A stretch of 5,832 nucleotides of DNA from Cyanobacteria bacterium UBA1221 (GCA_002309425.1 DBXD01000084.1:16769-22600), one strand, 5' to 3'. Shown: positions 1 to 5,754, numbered from the stretch's first letter. Made by a program: numbers and translations. Notes: generated from the letters alone by a model not told the origin.

Positions 1-1004
1 GTTCCGATATTACCGCCCAAACCTGCCAAAAGAGGCATAAACGCTGCAACTATCGGTAATGCCGAAAAAGTATGGTCAAAATGATTTGCGACATTTACCG
101 CAATAAATTCCCCAAGCAGGGTAATAAACAACCACGGAGTTCTTGCCCTTATTGCTCTTGTCATGCTGCCTGACAAAATCTCATCTTCATCAACCTCAGC
201 AGTCGAGATACCTGATGTCTGGTAAATTTCTTCCGTTGTTTCTTCTTCAAATAAATCGTGAACGTCATCCCATGTAATCATCCCTTTAAGTCTGTTATAA
301 AGGTCAACCACAGGTAATGCGTTATATTGGTATTTCATAAATTCGTCAATTACGTAGTCACTGTAATCATCAACATGTAATTTTACGATATCTGAAATCA
401 TTATATCTTCTATCTTTTGGTTTATCGGAGAAGTAAGAAGTTTTCTGAGCGAAATAACACCCAAAAGATGATTTTGTTTATCGACAACGTAAACATAATA
501 CAATTCCATATTATCTTCCGTAGCGCTGACTCTTATATGATTTAAGACGTCTTTTACACTCATATCGGAATTAACCGTAAGAACAACAGGGTTCATCATA
601 CCGCCGGCGGTATCTTCGTTATAAGTAAGCAGTTCTCTGACTTCTTCCGAAAATTTGTGAGGCAGTTTGTCGAGGTAAGTTTCACTTTCATCCTCTTCCA
701 TATCGCCCAGGACGTCTGCCGCCGCGTCATGAGGAAGTTTTGTAAGTATTCTCGATGCAACTTCTTCGTCAATATCGCCGAGCAATTCCACCTGAATTTG
801 AGGGGATAAATATTCCATCAAATCTGCCGCTTTTTCAATATCAAGCAGATTAAAACATTTTAGCCTTTCTTCAGGTTTTAATTCCTGAAAAATATCCGCT
901 AAATCCGCTTCGTGATAACTGTTCAGCTCCTCTTTAAGCTGAAGTTGAGTTTCGTCATCTATTATTTCGCGTATGCGTTCAACAATATTCTCTGTGTTCA
1001 TCAT
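1..1004 (-). CDS. mgtE: Magnesium transporter MgtE, N-terminal part (cut by window edge)
   Basis: Inner-membrane Mg2+ channel/transporter gated by cytoplasmic Mg2+-sensing domains. Translating the minus strand from ATG at 1004 gives 334 uninterrupted codons that run off the window. The order is typical of the family: a helical MgtE_N superhelical domain (about residues 34-133, with repeats such as LPHDAAADVLGDM), the family signature TAGGMMNP (132-139), a CBS pair (about 137-258, including LGVISLRKLL and a second CBS ending RLKGMITWDDVHDLFEEE), then the first membrane helices beginning at ARTPWLFITLLGEF and MPLLAGLGGNIGT. The last motif is the conserved PLxAGxGGNxGTQ of the MgtE pore domain. 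About 110-130 C-terminal residues, the remaining helices, lie outside the window. Two adjacent ATG codons (1004, 1001) could start it. No Shine-Dalgarno sequence precedes either. It is transcribed divergently from the next gene. The family assignment is secure; the exact start is less so. Confidence 0.96.
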   Translation of the reverse strand, partial: MMNTENIVERIREIIDDETQLQLKEELNSYHEADLADIFQELKPEERLKCFNLLDIEKAADLMEYLSPQIQVELLGDIDEEVASRILTKLPHDAAADVLGDMEEDESETYLDKLPHKFSEEVRELLTYNEDTAGGMMNPVVLTVNSDMSVKDVLNHIRVSATEDNMELYYVYVVDKQNHLLGVISLRKLLTSPINQKIEDIMISDIVKLHVDDYSDYVIDEFMKYQYNALPVVDLYNRLKGMITWDDVHDLFEEETTEEIYQTSGISTAEVDEDEILSGSMTRAIRARTPWLFITLLGEFIAVNVANHFDHTFSALPIVAAFMPLLAGLGGNIG

Positions 1005-1016
1005 GGTTATATTATA
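1005..1016 (-). promoter_or_regulatory. Candidate -10 box of mgtE, very close to the start codon
   Basis: On the minus strand a perfect TATAAT (1016 down to 1011) is followed by ATAACC and then the ATG at 1004. A start site 6-7 bases after this box would fall on or next to the ATG, giving a leaderless or nearly leaderless mRNA. This fits the absence of a purine-rich ribosome site. No good TTGACA-like -35 lies 16-18 bases upstream, where there is an 8-T run instead. In such AT-rich DNA the hexamer could be chance. Confidence 0.4.
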
Positions 1017-1101
1017 ATACGAAAATTGAAAAAAAAGATATAATTTTTGATTTAACAAGTTATTGAGTTAATAAGTTTATAAGTCCTTTCTGTTTGTAAA
1101 T

Positions 1102-1127
1102 TATTAACATCATAAGCGGTGTTAATA
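1102..1127. promoter_or_regulatory. 10-bp inverted repeat, possible operator
   Basis: Arms TATTAACATC (1102-1111) and GGTGTTAATA (1118-1127) pair over ten positions, with one G-T wobble, around a 6-base centre. It lies about 100 bases upstream of mgtE and 270 upstream of the plus-strand gene. No gene reads into it in a direction that would need a terminator, so a dimeric-regulator binding site is more plausible. The regulator is unknown. Confidence 0.35.
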
Positions 1128-1220
1128 TAGTGCTTTTTAAATAAAAAATATATAATAAGATCAGAAACGATAAATATATAATATATACAAAATAGCTAAA
1201 TTATGAAGTTTTGTTAAGTT

Positions 1221-1241
1221 GAATTTTGGGGCCTGAAATTC
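1221..1241. promoter_or_regulatory. 21-bp near-palindrome, possible operator
   Basis: GAATTTTGG (1221-1229) is mirrored by CCTGAAATTC (1232-1241) around a central G at 1231. Sixteen of 20 arm positions match, and the four that fail are two T/G oppositions that would be wobble pairs in RNA. It is one of the few GC-containing islands in this AT-rich spacer. Part of it (AATTTTGGGGCCTGAAA) resembles the element upstream of the second plus-strand gene (3792-3808). Confidence 0.35.
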
Positions 1242-1289
1242 AGATATATTAAGAAATTTTAATTTCGATTTAAAAAAACTCTAAAGTTT

Positions 1290-1331
1290 CATGCAATTTT
1301 TGCCGTTACGTATTTTTTATATGTGTATAGA
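1290..1331 (+). promoter_or_regulatory. Promoter-proximal element upstream of the 750-residue protein gene
   Basis: The 11-mer CATGCAATTTT (1290-1300) is followed by TGCC, then AT-rich sequence with TATATG/TATAGA-type -10 candidates (1318-1331). The same 11-mer, followed by AGTGCC and a TATATA-rich stretch, lies upstream of the second plus-strand gene at 3787. It starts 104 bases before this start codon and 74 before the other. I cannot fix the -35/-10 hexamers or the start site, so this could be a promoter element or an activator site. Confidence 0.4.
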
Positions 1332-1378
1332 GAAGTATTAACAAGTAAGACATCGACCTACGAAAACGAGGCCGAGAG

Positions 1379-1384
1379 AAAGGA
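1379..1384 (+). promoter_or_regulatory. Ribosome binding site of the 750-residue protein gene
   Basis: AAAGGA is spaced nine bases from the ATG at 1394, which supports that start. An ATG overlapping the site at 1384 is in another frame and is not used by the long reading frame. Confidence 0.7.
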
Positions 1385-1393
1385 TGTATTATT

Positions 1394-3646
1394 ATGGCTA
1401 TTGATGGAGTACAAATTACACGGCTTCCTAACGGTAAGTATCTTGTAAAAGATGAATTTAACCAAGATGGGTTTGAAGCGACACAGGAGGAAATAACGAA
1501 TGCGTACGGAATTACTGCCGAGCAAATTAATATTTTCGTAGCAGAGCAGGAAGCATCAAATGCACCGGACGAACCCGTTATCAATGGCGGCAAACCTAAT
1601 TCGGTTTTCACGGCAAAAGCTAAAGCAAATACAGGTCTTGCAAATGCGAATGACAAGATTCAAACAGAAGATGATTATGCAAGAATGGAAAAAGAATATG
1701 CTGAAGCCCTAAAAACCAGAGTCGGATATGGAGATGCGGATGCGGCAGCTCACGCAAAAGGAATGGTGCAGACTCAAAGAGCTGCAGACAGAGTTGAAGC
1801 TTCTGTTTATTTCACTCCAAATCAAAAAGAAGAATATGAAAAACAGAAAAAAGAACTCGAAGCACAGGGTAAAAGGCCGGTATTGCTGACAGAGGAGGAT
1901 ATGCAGCTTCTTAAGTCACCGGAGTTTGTGTTGAGAGATAAACAGGGTGACCCTGTTGATGTAGACGGCAATGTTATTGATAAAAATGACCCTGATGCAG
2001 CCAAGAAATATGTAACTGCGTTTAATGAAGACGGTACACTTAATCAGGATATGGTAAAATTGATTTCAGCTCAGAGAGTCGGCTCGGATAATGAGCTTGA
2101 ACTTGAGGAACGTGATGCTGAAACAAGAGACCTTACTGCCAAAACAACCAAGAAGGTAAAAGGCGGAAAGGTAACAAGAGACAATGCTAAGCCGGCAGCG
2201 GATTTGTATGAACGTTTAGGTTATGATGTTCAAAAAGATGACGTAATAGAAGCTGATCCTAATGACCTCAAAAAGGCAAGAAATAGGGGTAGATTATGGG
2301 GCGCTCTCGTGGGAGTAGTGCTCTATGCCGGTTCTGTGATATCTGCGCGTCTTCTTTCAAAAACAAAGACTAATGAAAAAGTCCGTACGGATACAATTGA
2401 AGGAGAAGAACATACTCTACCGGACACAACACTACCGGGAGAAACTCATGAGGTAACCACGGATGTTACTGTTAGCGTTACATATGTAACTCCCGGTGAG
2501 CATCATGAACACGATGACGTAGGCCCCGGTGGTACAGTGCATTATGAATGGAATGACCCTGATGTTACAACAACAGTAACAACAGTAGTGTCAACAACCC
2601 AAACCATAACCGATCCGGATATAACTGTCCCGGGACAGACATACACAGACCCGGATCAGGAAGTAGATATATATGAAGAACGTGATAAATACGGACTCAG
2701 CTGGGGTGAGGCTTTAGTTCCCGGTGCTCCGATAATACCTCTTGCAATGAGAGCAGGAGCGAAAACGGCTGAGAATAAAGCTCGGGCAAAAGCTGTAGCA
2801 CAGGCTGTTGATGACAAAGTCAATGACATTCTTGGCGGAATGGATCACAGAGAATTTGTTGGCAATGTATATGACAAAGGTGATTACAGCGGTGTCATTG
2901 GCGACAGAAACCAGCAAATGATGAAATATGTTGTTGATAAAGCTAAAGAAAAGAACATGTCAAAAGATGAATTTATGCAATTTATGAAATATGCACAAGG
3001 TTCAAATGAATGTCTGACAGAAAAAGAACTTCTGAACATGTTCAACCTGATTGATGACTACAAAGTACCTCCTAAAAAGGAGCCTGATCCCGTCAAACCA
3101 TCTGATTATGCTACATTAGATAGTGTAACTACAGGAGAGACCAATACTACTGTAGAAAGGAACAGAGCGTATAAAATGAAAAGAGGAGAAACTCCTTTAA
3201 ATGTTATCAAGGCAAAATACCATATTACCGACAATAAAGAAGCTATGAAAGTTCTCAGAGAAGTCCGCAAAAGAATGGGAATCCCGGAGAGCGGCGTAAA
3301 CAACGGTAAAGTGGTTATTCCGGAAATCGAAGTTGATAGTGAAATTTGGAAAGATGCGTACTTCTTACCACCGAATGTTTTGGGATATGAGTTAGACTTT
3401 GATGCACCGGTTCCGCTCGATCCAAAATGGACGACCGGTGATGGAGGTTCCGGTACCAGAATGCGTGGTAATAACGAAGAAAGAACAAACACCACTGATA
3501 CTCGAAAAACAACTTGGATTGTAAGAGATTCAAAAGGTAACGAACTTCATAGAAGTGAAAATATGCAAGAAGCAATAGATTACATGAATAAATATAATGC
3601 AGAACACAATGGACAGGCTTCAGTGAACGAGGTTAAGGGAGAATAA
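1394..3646 (+). CDS. Unrecognised 750-residue membrane-anchored protein with EF-hand-like and LysM-like regions
   Basis: I do not recognise this protein as a whole. Residues 1-295 are hydrophilic and charged, with no signal peptide. They include a Lys/Glu-rich probable helix (144-158) and Asp-rich loops (189-199 and 211-214). One membrane segment spans about 301-319 (LWGALVGVVLYAGSVISAR), flanked by Arg/Lys on both sides. Residues 338-425 are Thr/Val/Pro/Asp-rich with recurring PG[EQ] and DPD motifs and a His cluster (EHHEHDD). Residues about 471-556 form a helical EF-hand-like module that resembles the N-terminus of the protein at 3861-5660, followed by a Pro linker (558-570). Residues 591-647 (AYKMKRGET ... 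GKVVIPE) resemble LysM, and 706-735 look like a small beta-hairpin-helix. If LysM is outside, the N-terminal 300 residues are cytoplasmic. There is a single Cys (540). It has its own terminator. A cell-envelope role is an inference. Confidence 0.9.
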   Translation: MAIDGVQITRLPNGKYLVKDEFNQDGFEATQEEITNAYGITAEQINIFVAEQEASNAPDEPVINGGKPNSVFTAKAKANTGLANANDKIQTEDDYARMEKEYAEALKTRVGYGDADAAAHAKGMVQTQRAADRVEASVYFTPNQKEEYEKQKKELEAQGKRPVLLTEEDMQLLKSPEFVLRDKQGDPVDVDGNVIDKNDPDAAKKYVTAFNEDGTLNQDMVKLISAQRVGSDNELELEERDAETRDLTAKTTKKVKGGKVTRDNAKPAADLYERLGYDVQKDDVIEADPNDLKKARNRGRLWGALVGVVLYAGSVISARLLSKTKTNEKVRTDTIEGEEHTLPDTTLPGETHEVTTDVTVSVTYVTPGEHHEHDDVGPGGTVHYEWNDPDVTTTVTTVVSTTQTITDPDITVPGQTYTDPDQEVDIYEERDKYGLSWGEALVPGAPIIPLAMRAGAKTAENKARAKAVAQAVDDKVNDILGGMDHREFVGNVYDKGDYSGVIGDRNQQMMKYVVDKAKEKNMSKDEFMQFMKYAQGSNECLTEKELLNMFNLIDDYKVPPKKEPDPVKPSDYATLDSVTTGETNTTVERNRAYKMKRGETPLNVIKAKYHITDNKEAMKVLREVRKRMGIPESGVNNGKVVIPEIEVDSEIWKDAYFLPPNVLGYELDFDAPVPLDPKWTTGDGGSGTRMRGNNEERTNTTDTRKTTWIVRDSKGNELHRSENMQEAIDYMNKYNAEHNGQASVNEVKGE
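2801..3061 (+). other. Shared helical EF-hand-like module (copy in the 750-residue protein)
   Basis: Residues about 470-556. The block NMSKDEFMQFMK (521-532) plus TEKELLNMFNLIDD (542-555) aligns with NLSEDEALSFLK (77-88) and TAQDLFDFFNIALD (96-109) of the protein encoded at 3861-5660. Six of 12 and five of 14 positions are identical, with many conservative changes. Both copies are followed by Pro/Lys/Glu-rich linkers. The preceding Asp-rich loops look like degenerate Ca2+-binding loops, but no canonical 12-residue EF-hand is complete. Confidence 0.6.
3164..3334 (+). other. LysM-like domain in the 750-residue protein
   Basis: Residues 591-647. The start AYKMKRGETPLNVIKAKYHIT matches the LysM pattern Y-x-V-x-x-G-[DE]-T-x-x-x-I-A-x-x-Y-x-[IV]-[ST], although it is split here as AYKMKRGET and VIKAKYHIT. 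The end, GKVVIPE, matches the usual G-x-x-[IL]-x-[IV]-P close. The middle is longer than in a typical 45-residue LysM because of an extra charged helix (about 613-628). LysM domains bind N-acetylglucosamine polymers such as peptidoglycan. Binding here is inferred, since the domain is divergent. Confidence 0.55.
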
Positions 3647-3677
3647 TCCCATATATAAATACATCCTTTTAATACAT

Positions 3678-3712
3678 ACAAGACCTTCTGTAAAAACGAA
3701 GGTCTTGTTTTT
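3678..3712 (+). terminator. Rho-independent terminator after the 750-residue protein gene
   Basis: A perfect 11-bp stem, ACAAGACCTTC (3678-3688) with GAAGGTCTTGT (3698-3708), encloses a 9-base loop (TGTAAAAAC) and runs into TTTTT (3708-3712). It lies 32 bases after the stop codon. The T-tract is only on the plus-strand side, so it acts in one direction. It separates the two large plus-strand genes into independent transcripts. Confidence 0.92.
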
Positions 3713-3786
3713 ATATTACATAAAATTTTTACCCGCATATATTTCCTAATTTATTTTGTAAAGAAATGTTAATCACAGTCGTTTTA

Positions 3787-3835
3787 CATGCAATTTTAGT
3801 GCCTAAAAAACGTTTATATATATAAGATATATAAA
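3787..3835 (+). promoter_or_regulatory. Probable promoter region of the 599-residue protein gene
   Basis: CATGCAATTTT (3787-3797), identical to 1290-1300, is followed by AGTGCCTAAAA and then an alternating TA stretch containing TATAAG (3821-3826) and TATAAA (3830-3835) as -10 candidates. No TTGACA-like -35 stands 17 bases before either box. AGTGCC (3798-3803) sits at that distance from TATAAG, so the conserved element may replace a -35 or bind an activator. The region lies just after the upstream terminator, as expected for a separate promoter. Confidence 0.5.
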
Positions 3836-3848
3836 TAGTGTATGAAAC

Positions 3849-3853
3849 GAGGA
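3849..3853 (+). promoter_or_regulatory. Ribosome binding site of the 599-residue protein gene
   Basis: GAGGA lies seven bases before the ATG at 3861, which is good spacing and supports that start over any later Met. The close fit also argues that no upstream signal-peptide-coding extension has been missed. Confidence 0.8.
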
Positions 3854-3860
3854 TATTAAT

Positions 3861-5660
3861 ATGAGTGAATTCAGATTGACCTTTGGTGATGTTTCAAAAA
3901 ACCAATCAATATCTCCGGGTGAGATGAAGATTGACTGGAACAAAAGTAAATTCAAAGGAAAAGTGCAGGAAAGCATTTTCAATTTATTTGATAGTGTAAC
4001 AAAAGATGATAAAATTGATACACGTTTTGAAAAATCAAATATGTTCAGAGAATTAAAAGCGGCTGCGGGTAAGGATGGAGATGTAAGTAACTTATCCGAG
4101 GATGAAGCTTTGTCTTTTTTAAAAGAGCATAATATTGAAGGTGCAACGGCACAGGATTTGTTTGACTTCTTTAATATAGCACTTGACAGACCCACTGAGC
4201 AAAAACCTGAAGAGCAAAAGGTACAGGAAGAACCTGTACAGAAGCCGGAAGAAGAAGCGGTGCAAAAACCGCCGGTGCAGGAACCTCCTGTTCAGGAAGA
4301 AGTCGTACAAGAACCACCGGCCCAGAAACCTCCTGTTCAGGAAGAAGTCGTACAGGAACCGCCTGCTGAAGTTGTAACCGAGCAGGAAGCTCCGGCACCG
4401 CAGGTAAAAGAAGAAACACACAATTATTATGAAAATTCACCAAATCCAAATCTTGGAATACTTAATAAAAATCCGCAAAATGAATTTTTTAACAGAGAAA
4501 AAATATATCAAGCTAATACCGATTTAACAACAGGTAATGATAAAATTGCTTATAATAGTGCTGCAATGACCTACGAGAGAAGGAGTCATTCTTACGGTTT
4601 ACATGAAGCACAAAAATTGATAGAACCCCAAGGAGCAACTTCTTTATCTGTTGGTGCACATACACAGTATGCCGGACAAGACGGCATGTTTAACGGGGTT
4701 TCTGTGGCAGGACAGGTCGGAATTGGCGAGAATAACAGACTTTCAGGAGCAGGTTCATATACTGCAAAAACAGGAGATAATTCCTCTGCCGTGCTCAATG
4801 CACAAATCACAGATCAGCAACATTTTGATTTTGGAGGAGAATTATCTGCATCTGTCAGTTACGAAAATTATCAAAACGGACAATTTAATACTACAAAAGA
4901 GGGTGTATCCTTAACCGGTAAAGTACCTATTCCGGGGAGTGAAAAAGAAGTTTTGCTCGGCGGAAGTGTTGAGGTTACAGGACAGTTTACACATAGCGAA
5001 ACAAACCTTTATGGGGACTCAAACATACAGGGTAGTTCCAATTTAGGTATGGGTACAGTTAGAGCAAGTTATAACGTAGGATTGGGTAAAAATCTAAATG
5101 ACGCACTTTTCAGAGATGAAAATGGTAATGGCGATATACCATATTTAACACTCAGTACGCAGGTTTCAGCCTTTAATCTGAGTGATACTGACGGTACGCA
5201 TTTGGCAGGCGGAGCTCAGGGAGGAATGATGGGTGCAACCATTATCCCTATGGGACATTTTGGTAGTATTCCGATCGGCGGCGGTTTTCAACTTGATACG
5301 GGGGCAGCTTTTAGTAATATTCCAATAGTCACAAACAGTGAGGCTGTTCGTGTAACAGGGGATGTCTCATATGCTGCAACTAATTATTTTAAATTTGGTG
5401 AAAACACGGAACAATATTTAGGTGCCGGAGTTAATACTCATATAAGTTCAATTAATGCGGATGTCAGAGGACAATATACACTTCAGCATGTTGCGGGTAG
5501 TCCTGTTGTTCATGATGCGAGTCTGTCTTATTCTCAGGATTTAAATATTGGACAAAGTACTCAAAGCCGAATAACCGCAGAAGGAGGTTATAATTCCGAA
5601 ATTGGCGCATATGGCGGTGTCGGTGTAAGTTTCAACATCGGAAATCATAAAAAGAAATAG
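3861..5660 (+). CDS. Unrecognised 599-residue protein: helical module, Pro-rich spacer, beta-barrel-like C-terminal half
   Basis: I do not recognise a named family. Residues 1-110 are hydrophilic and largely helical, with an EF-hand-like module (30-109) also found in the protein encoded at 1394-3646. Residues 111-181 are a Pro/Gln/Glu/Val spacer with PPVQE-type repeats, including two near-identical 15-residue units. Residues 182-257 are Asn/Tyr-rich. From about 258 to 594 the chain is Gly/Ser/Thr/Asn-rich with alternating hydrophobic and polar residues and turns (for example SLSVGAHTQYAG, GELSASVSYENYQNG, GGVGVSFNIG). This resembles transmembrane beta-strands of an outer-membrane barrel, or a beta-rich passenger. 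The protein has no Cys and a single Trp. It has no signal peptide at the well-supported start. It ends NIGNHKKK, with no C-terminal aromatic as in typical barrels. A surface role is inferred. It has its own promoter region and terminator. Confidence 0.92.
   Translation: MSEFRLTFGDVSKNQSISPGEMKIDWNKSKFKGKVQESIFNLFDSVTKDDKIDTRFEKSNMFRELKAAAGKDGDVSNLSEDEALSFLKEHNIEGATAQDLFDFFNIALDRPTEQKPEEQKVQEEPVQKPEEEAVQKPPVQEPPVQEEVVQEPPAQKPPVQEEVVQEPPAEVVTEQEAPAPQVKEETHNYYENSPNPNLGILNKNPQNEFFNREKIYQANTDLTTGNDKIAYNSAAMTYERRSHSYGLHEAQKLIEPQGATSLSVGAHTQYAGQDGMFNGVSVAGQVGIGENNRLSGAGSYTAKTGDNSSAVLNAQITDQQHFDFGGELSASVSYENYQNGQFNTTKEGVSLTGKVPIPGSEKEVLLGGSVEVTGQFTHSETNLYGDSNIQGSSNLGMGTVRASYNVGLGKNLNDALFRDENGNGDIPYLTLSTQVSAFNLSDTDGTHLAGGAQGGMMGATIIPMGHFGSIPIGGGFQLDTGAAFSNIPIVTNSEAVRVTGDVSYAATNYFKFGENTEQYLGAGVNTHISSINADVRGQYTLQHVAGSPVVHDASLSYSQDLNIGQSTQSRITAEGGYNSEIGAYGGVGVSFNIGNHKKK
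3948..4190 (+). other. Shared helical EF-hand-like module (copy in the 599-residue protein)
   Basis: Residues 30-110. Helices around KVQESIFNLFD and NLSEDEALSFLK ... DLFDFFNIALD are separated by Asp-rich loops (TKDDKID, GKDGDV) that look like degenerate EF-hand loops. The second half aligns with residues 521-555 of the 750-residue protein. It sits immediately before the Pro-rich spacer, as in the other copy. Candidate roles are Ca2+-dependent folding or partner docking, both speculative. Confidence 0.6.
4191..4403 (+). repeat. Proline-rich repeat region of the 599-residue protein
   Basis: Residues 111-181 are built from Pro, Gln, Glu, Val and Lys in P-P-V-Q-E / K-P-E-E type units. At DNA level 4282-4315 and 4327-4360 are direct repeats, 33 of 34 bases identical with a 45-bp period, differing at 4310/4355. 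Such stretches are usually extended periplasmic or cell-wall-spanning spacers. The near-identity of two units suggests a recent duplication and possible length variation between strains. Confidence 0.85.
4632..5642 (+). other. Beta-strand-rich, barrel-like domain of the 599-residue protein
   Basis: Residues about 258-594. By eye I count many 8-12-residue stretches with alternating small/polar and hydrophobic residues, bounded by Asn/Asp/Gly turns. No long hydrophobic helix is present. The length (about 340) would suit a 14-18-strand barrel. No named barrel family is recognised and the strand number is only a guess. A secreted beta-solenoid or cytosolic beta-protein is not excluded. Confidence 0.5.
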
Positions 5661-5670
5661 TAAACGCAAC

Positions 5671-5701
5671 AAAACGCCCCCTTATATAAGGAGGCGTTTT
5701 T
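5671..5701. terminator. Hairpin terminator between convergent genes
   Basis: AAAACGCC (5671-5678) pairs with GGCGTTTT (5693-5700). After a C/A mismatch, CCTT (5680-5683) pairs with AAGG (5688-5691) around a TATA loop. A T run (5697-5701) ends the plus-strand copy. The A-run on the 5' side gives a shorter T-tract (CGTTTTG) when read on the minus strand. It therefore clearly terminates the 599-residue protein gene, and may also stop the convergent gene ending at 5758. Confidence 0.88.
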
Positions 5702-5714
5702 GATTATAAATTTA

Positions 5715-5754
5715 TGAGATTCTTCGGTCATTTCATTCCCTCAGAATGACAGGG
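5715..5754. repeat. Probable dispersed intergenic repeat, single copy here
   Basis: The stretch from TGAGATTCTTCGGTCATT to CTCAGAATGACAGGG contains overlapping inverted repeats: TGAG/CTCA, ATTCT/AGAAT and GTCATT (5727-5732)/AATGAC (5745-5750). It resembles the short GATTCTTCG...CTCAGAATGAC intergenic repeats that I recall from many bacterial genomes. Only one copy is in this window, so multiplicity cannot be shown. It lies between the terminator and the stop codon of the convergent gene. Confidence 0.5.

Larger units (their letters stand above)
1005..1393. other. Divergent AT-rich intergenic region between mgtE and the 750-residue protein gene
   Basis: I see no coding sequence in these 389 bases on either strand. 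The stretch is strongly AT-rich, with several TATAAT-like boxes (for example 1151-1156 and 1177-1182) lacking convincing -35 partners. It contains an inverted repeat (1102-1127), a near-palindrome (1221-1241), and an element at 1290-1300 that recurs upstream of the next gene. Its length and inverted repeats suggest regulated divergent promoters. No Mg2+ riboswitch (M-box) is apparent in front of mgtE. Confidence 0.6.

Noticed and set aside
1005..1393. Mg2+ riboswitch (M-box) or ykkC-like leader for mgtE
   Set aside because: The candidate -10 box is directly before the start codon and the spacer lacks GC-rich multi-helix structure on the mgtE strand.
1306..1656. Minus-strand reading frame overlapping the start of the 750-residue protein gene
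   Set aside because: It is antisense to a strong coding frame with an SD site, has no SD of its own, and its composition mirrors the opposite strand.
2411..2447. LPDTTLPGET as a sortase (LPxTG) signal
   Set aside because: It does not match LPxTG, is in the middle of the protein, and is not followed by a hydrophobic helix and basic tail.
3803..4195. Minus-strand 130-residue frame covering the second promoter and gene start
   Set aside because: It runs antisense through the promoter region and start of the 599-residue gene, with no ribosome site or recognisable domain.
4191..4403. CRISPR-like array from the regular repeats
   Set aside because: The repeats are in-frame coding units of a Pro-rich spacer with no unique spacers of constant length.
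4119..4449. Minus-strand frames with Arg/Leu/Phe-rich or Leu/Pro-rich repeats, and a plus-strand Lys/Arg-rich frame at 4183-4377
   Set aside because: These are out-of-frame shadows of the Pro/Gln/Glu repeat codons in the 599-residue protein; the repeats keep stops away in several frames.
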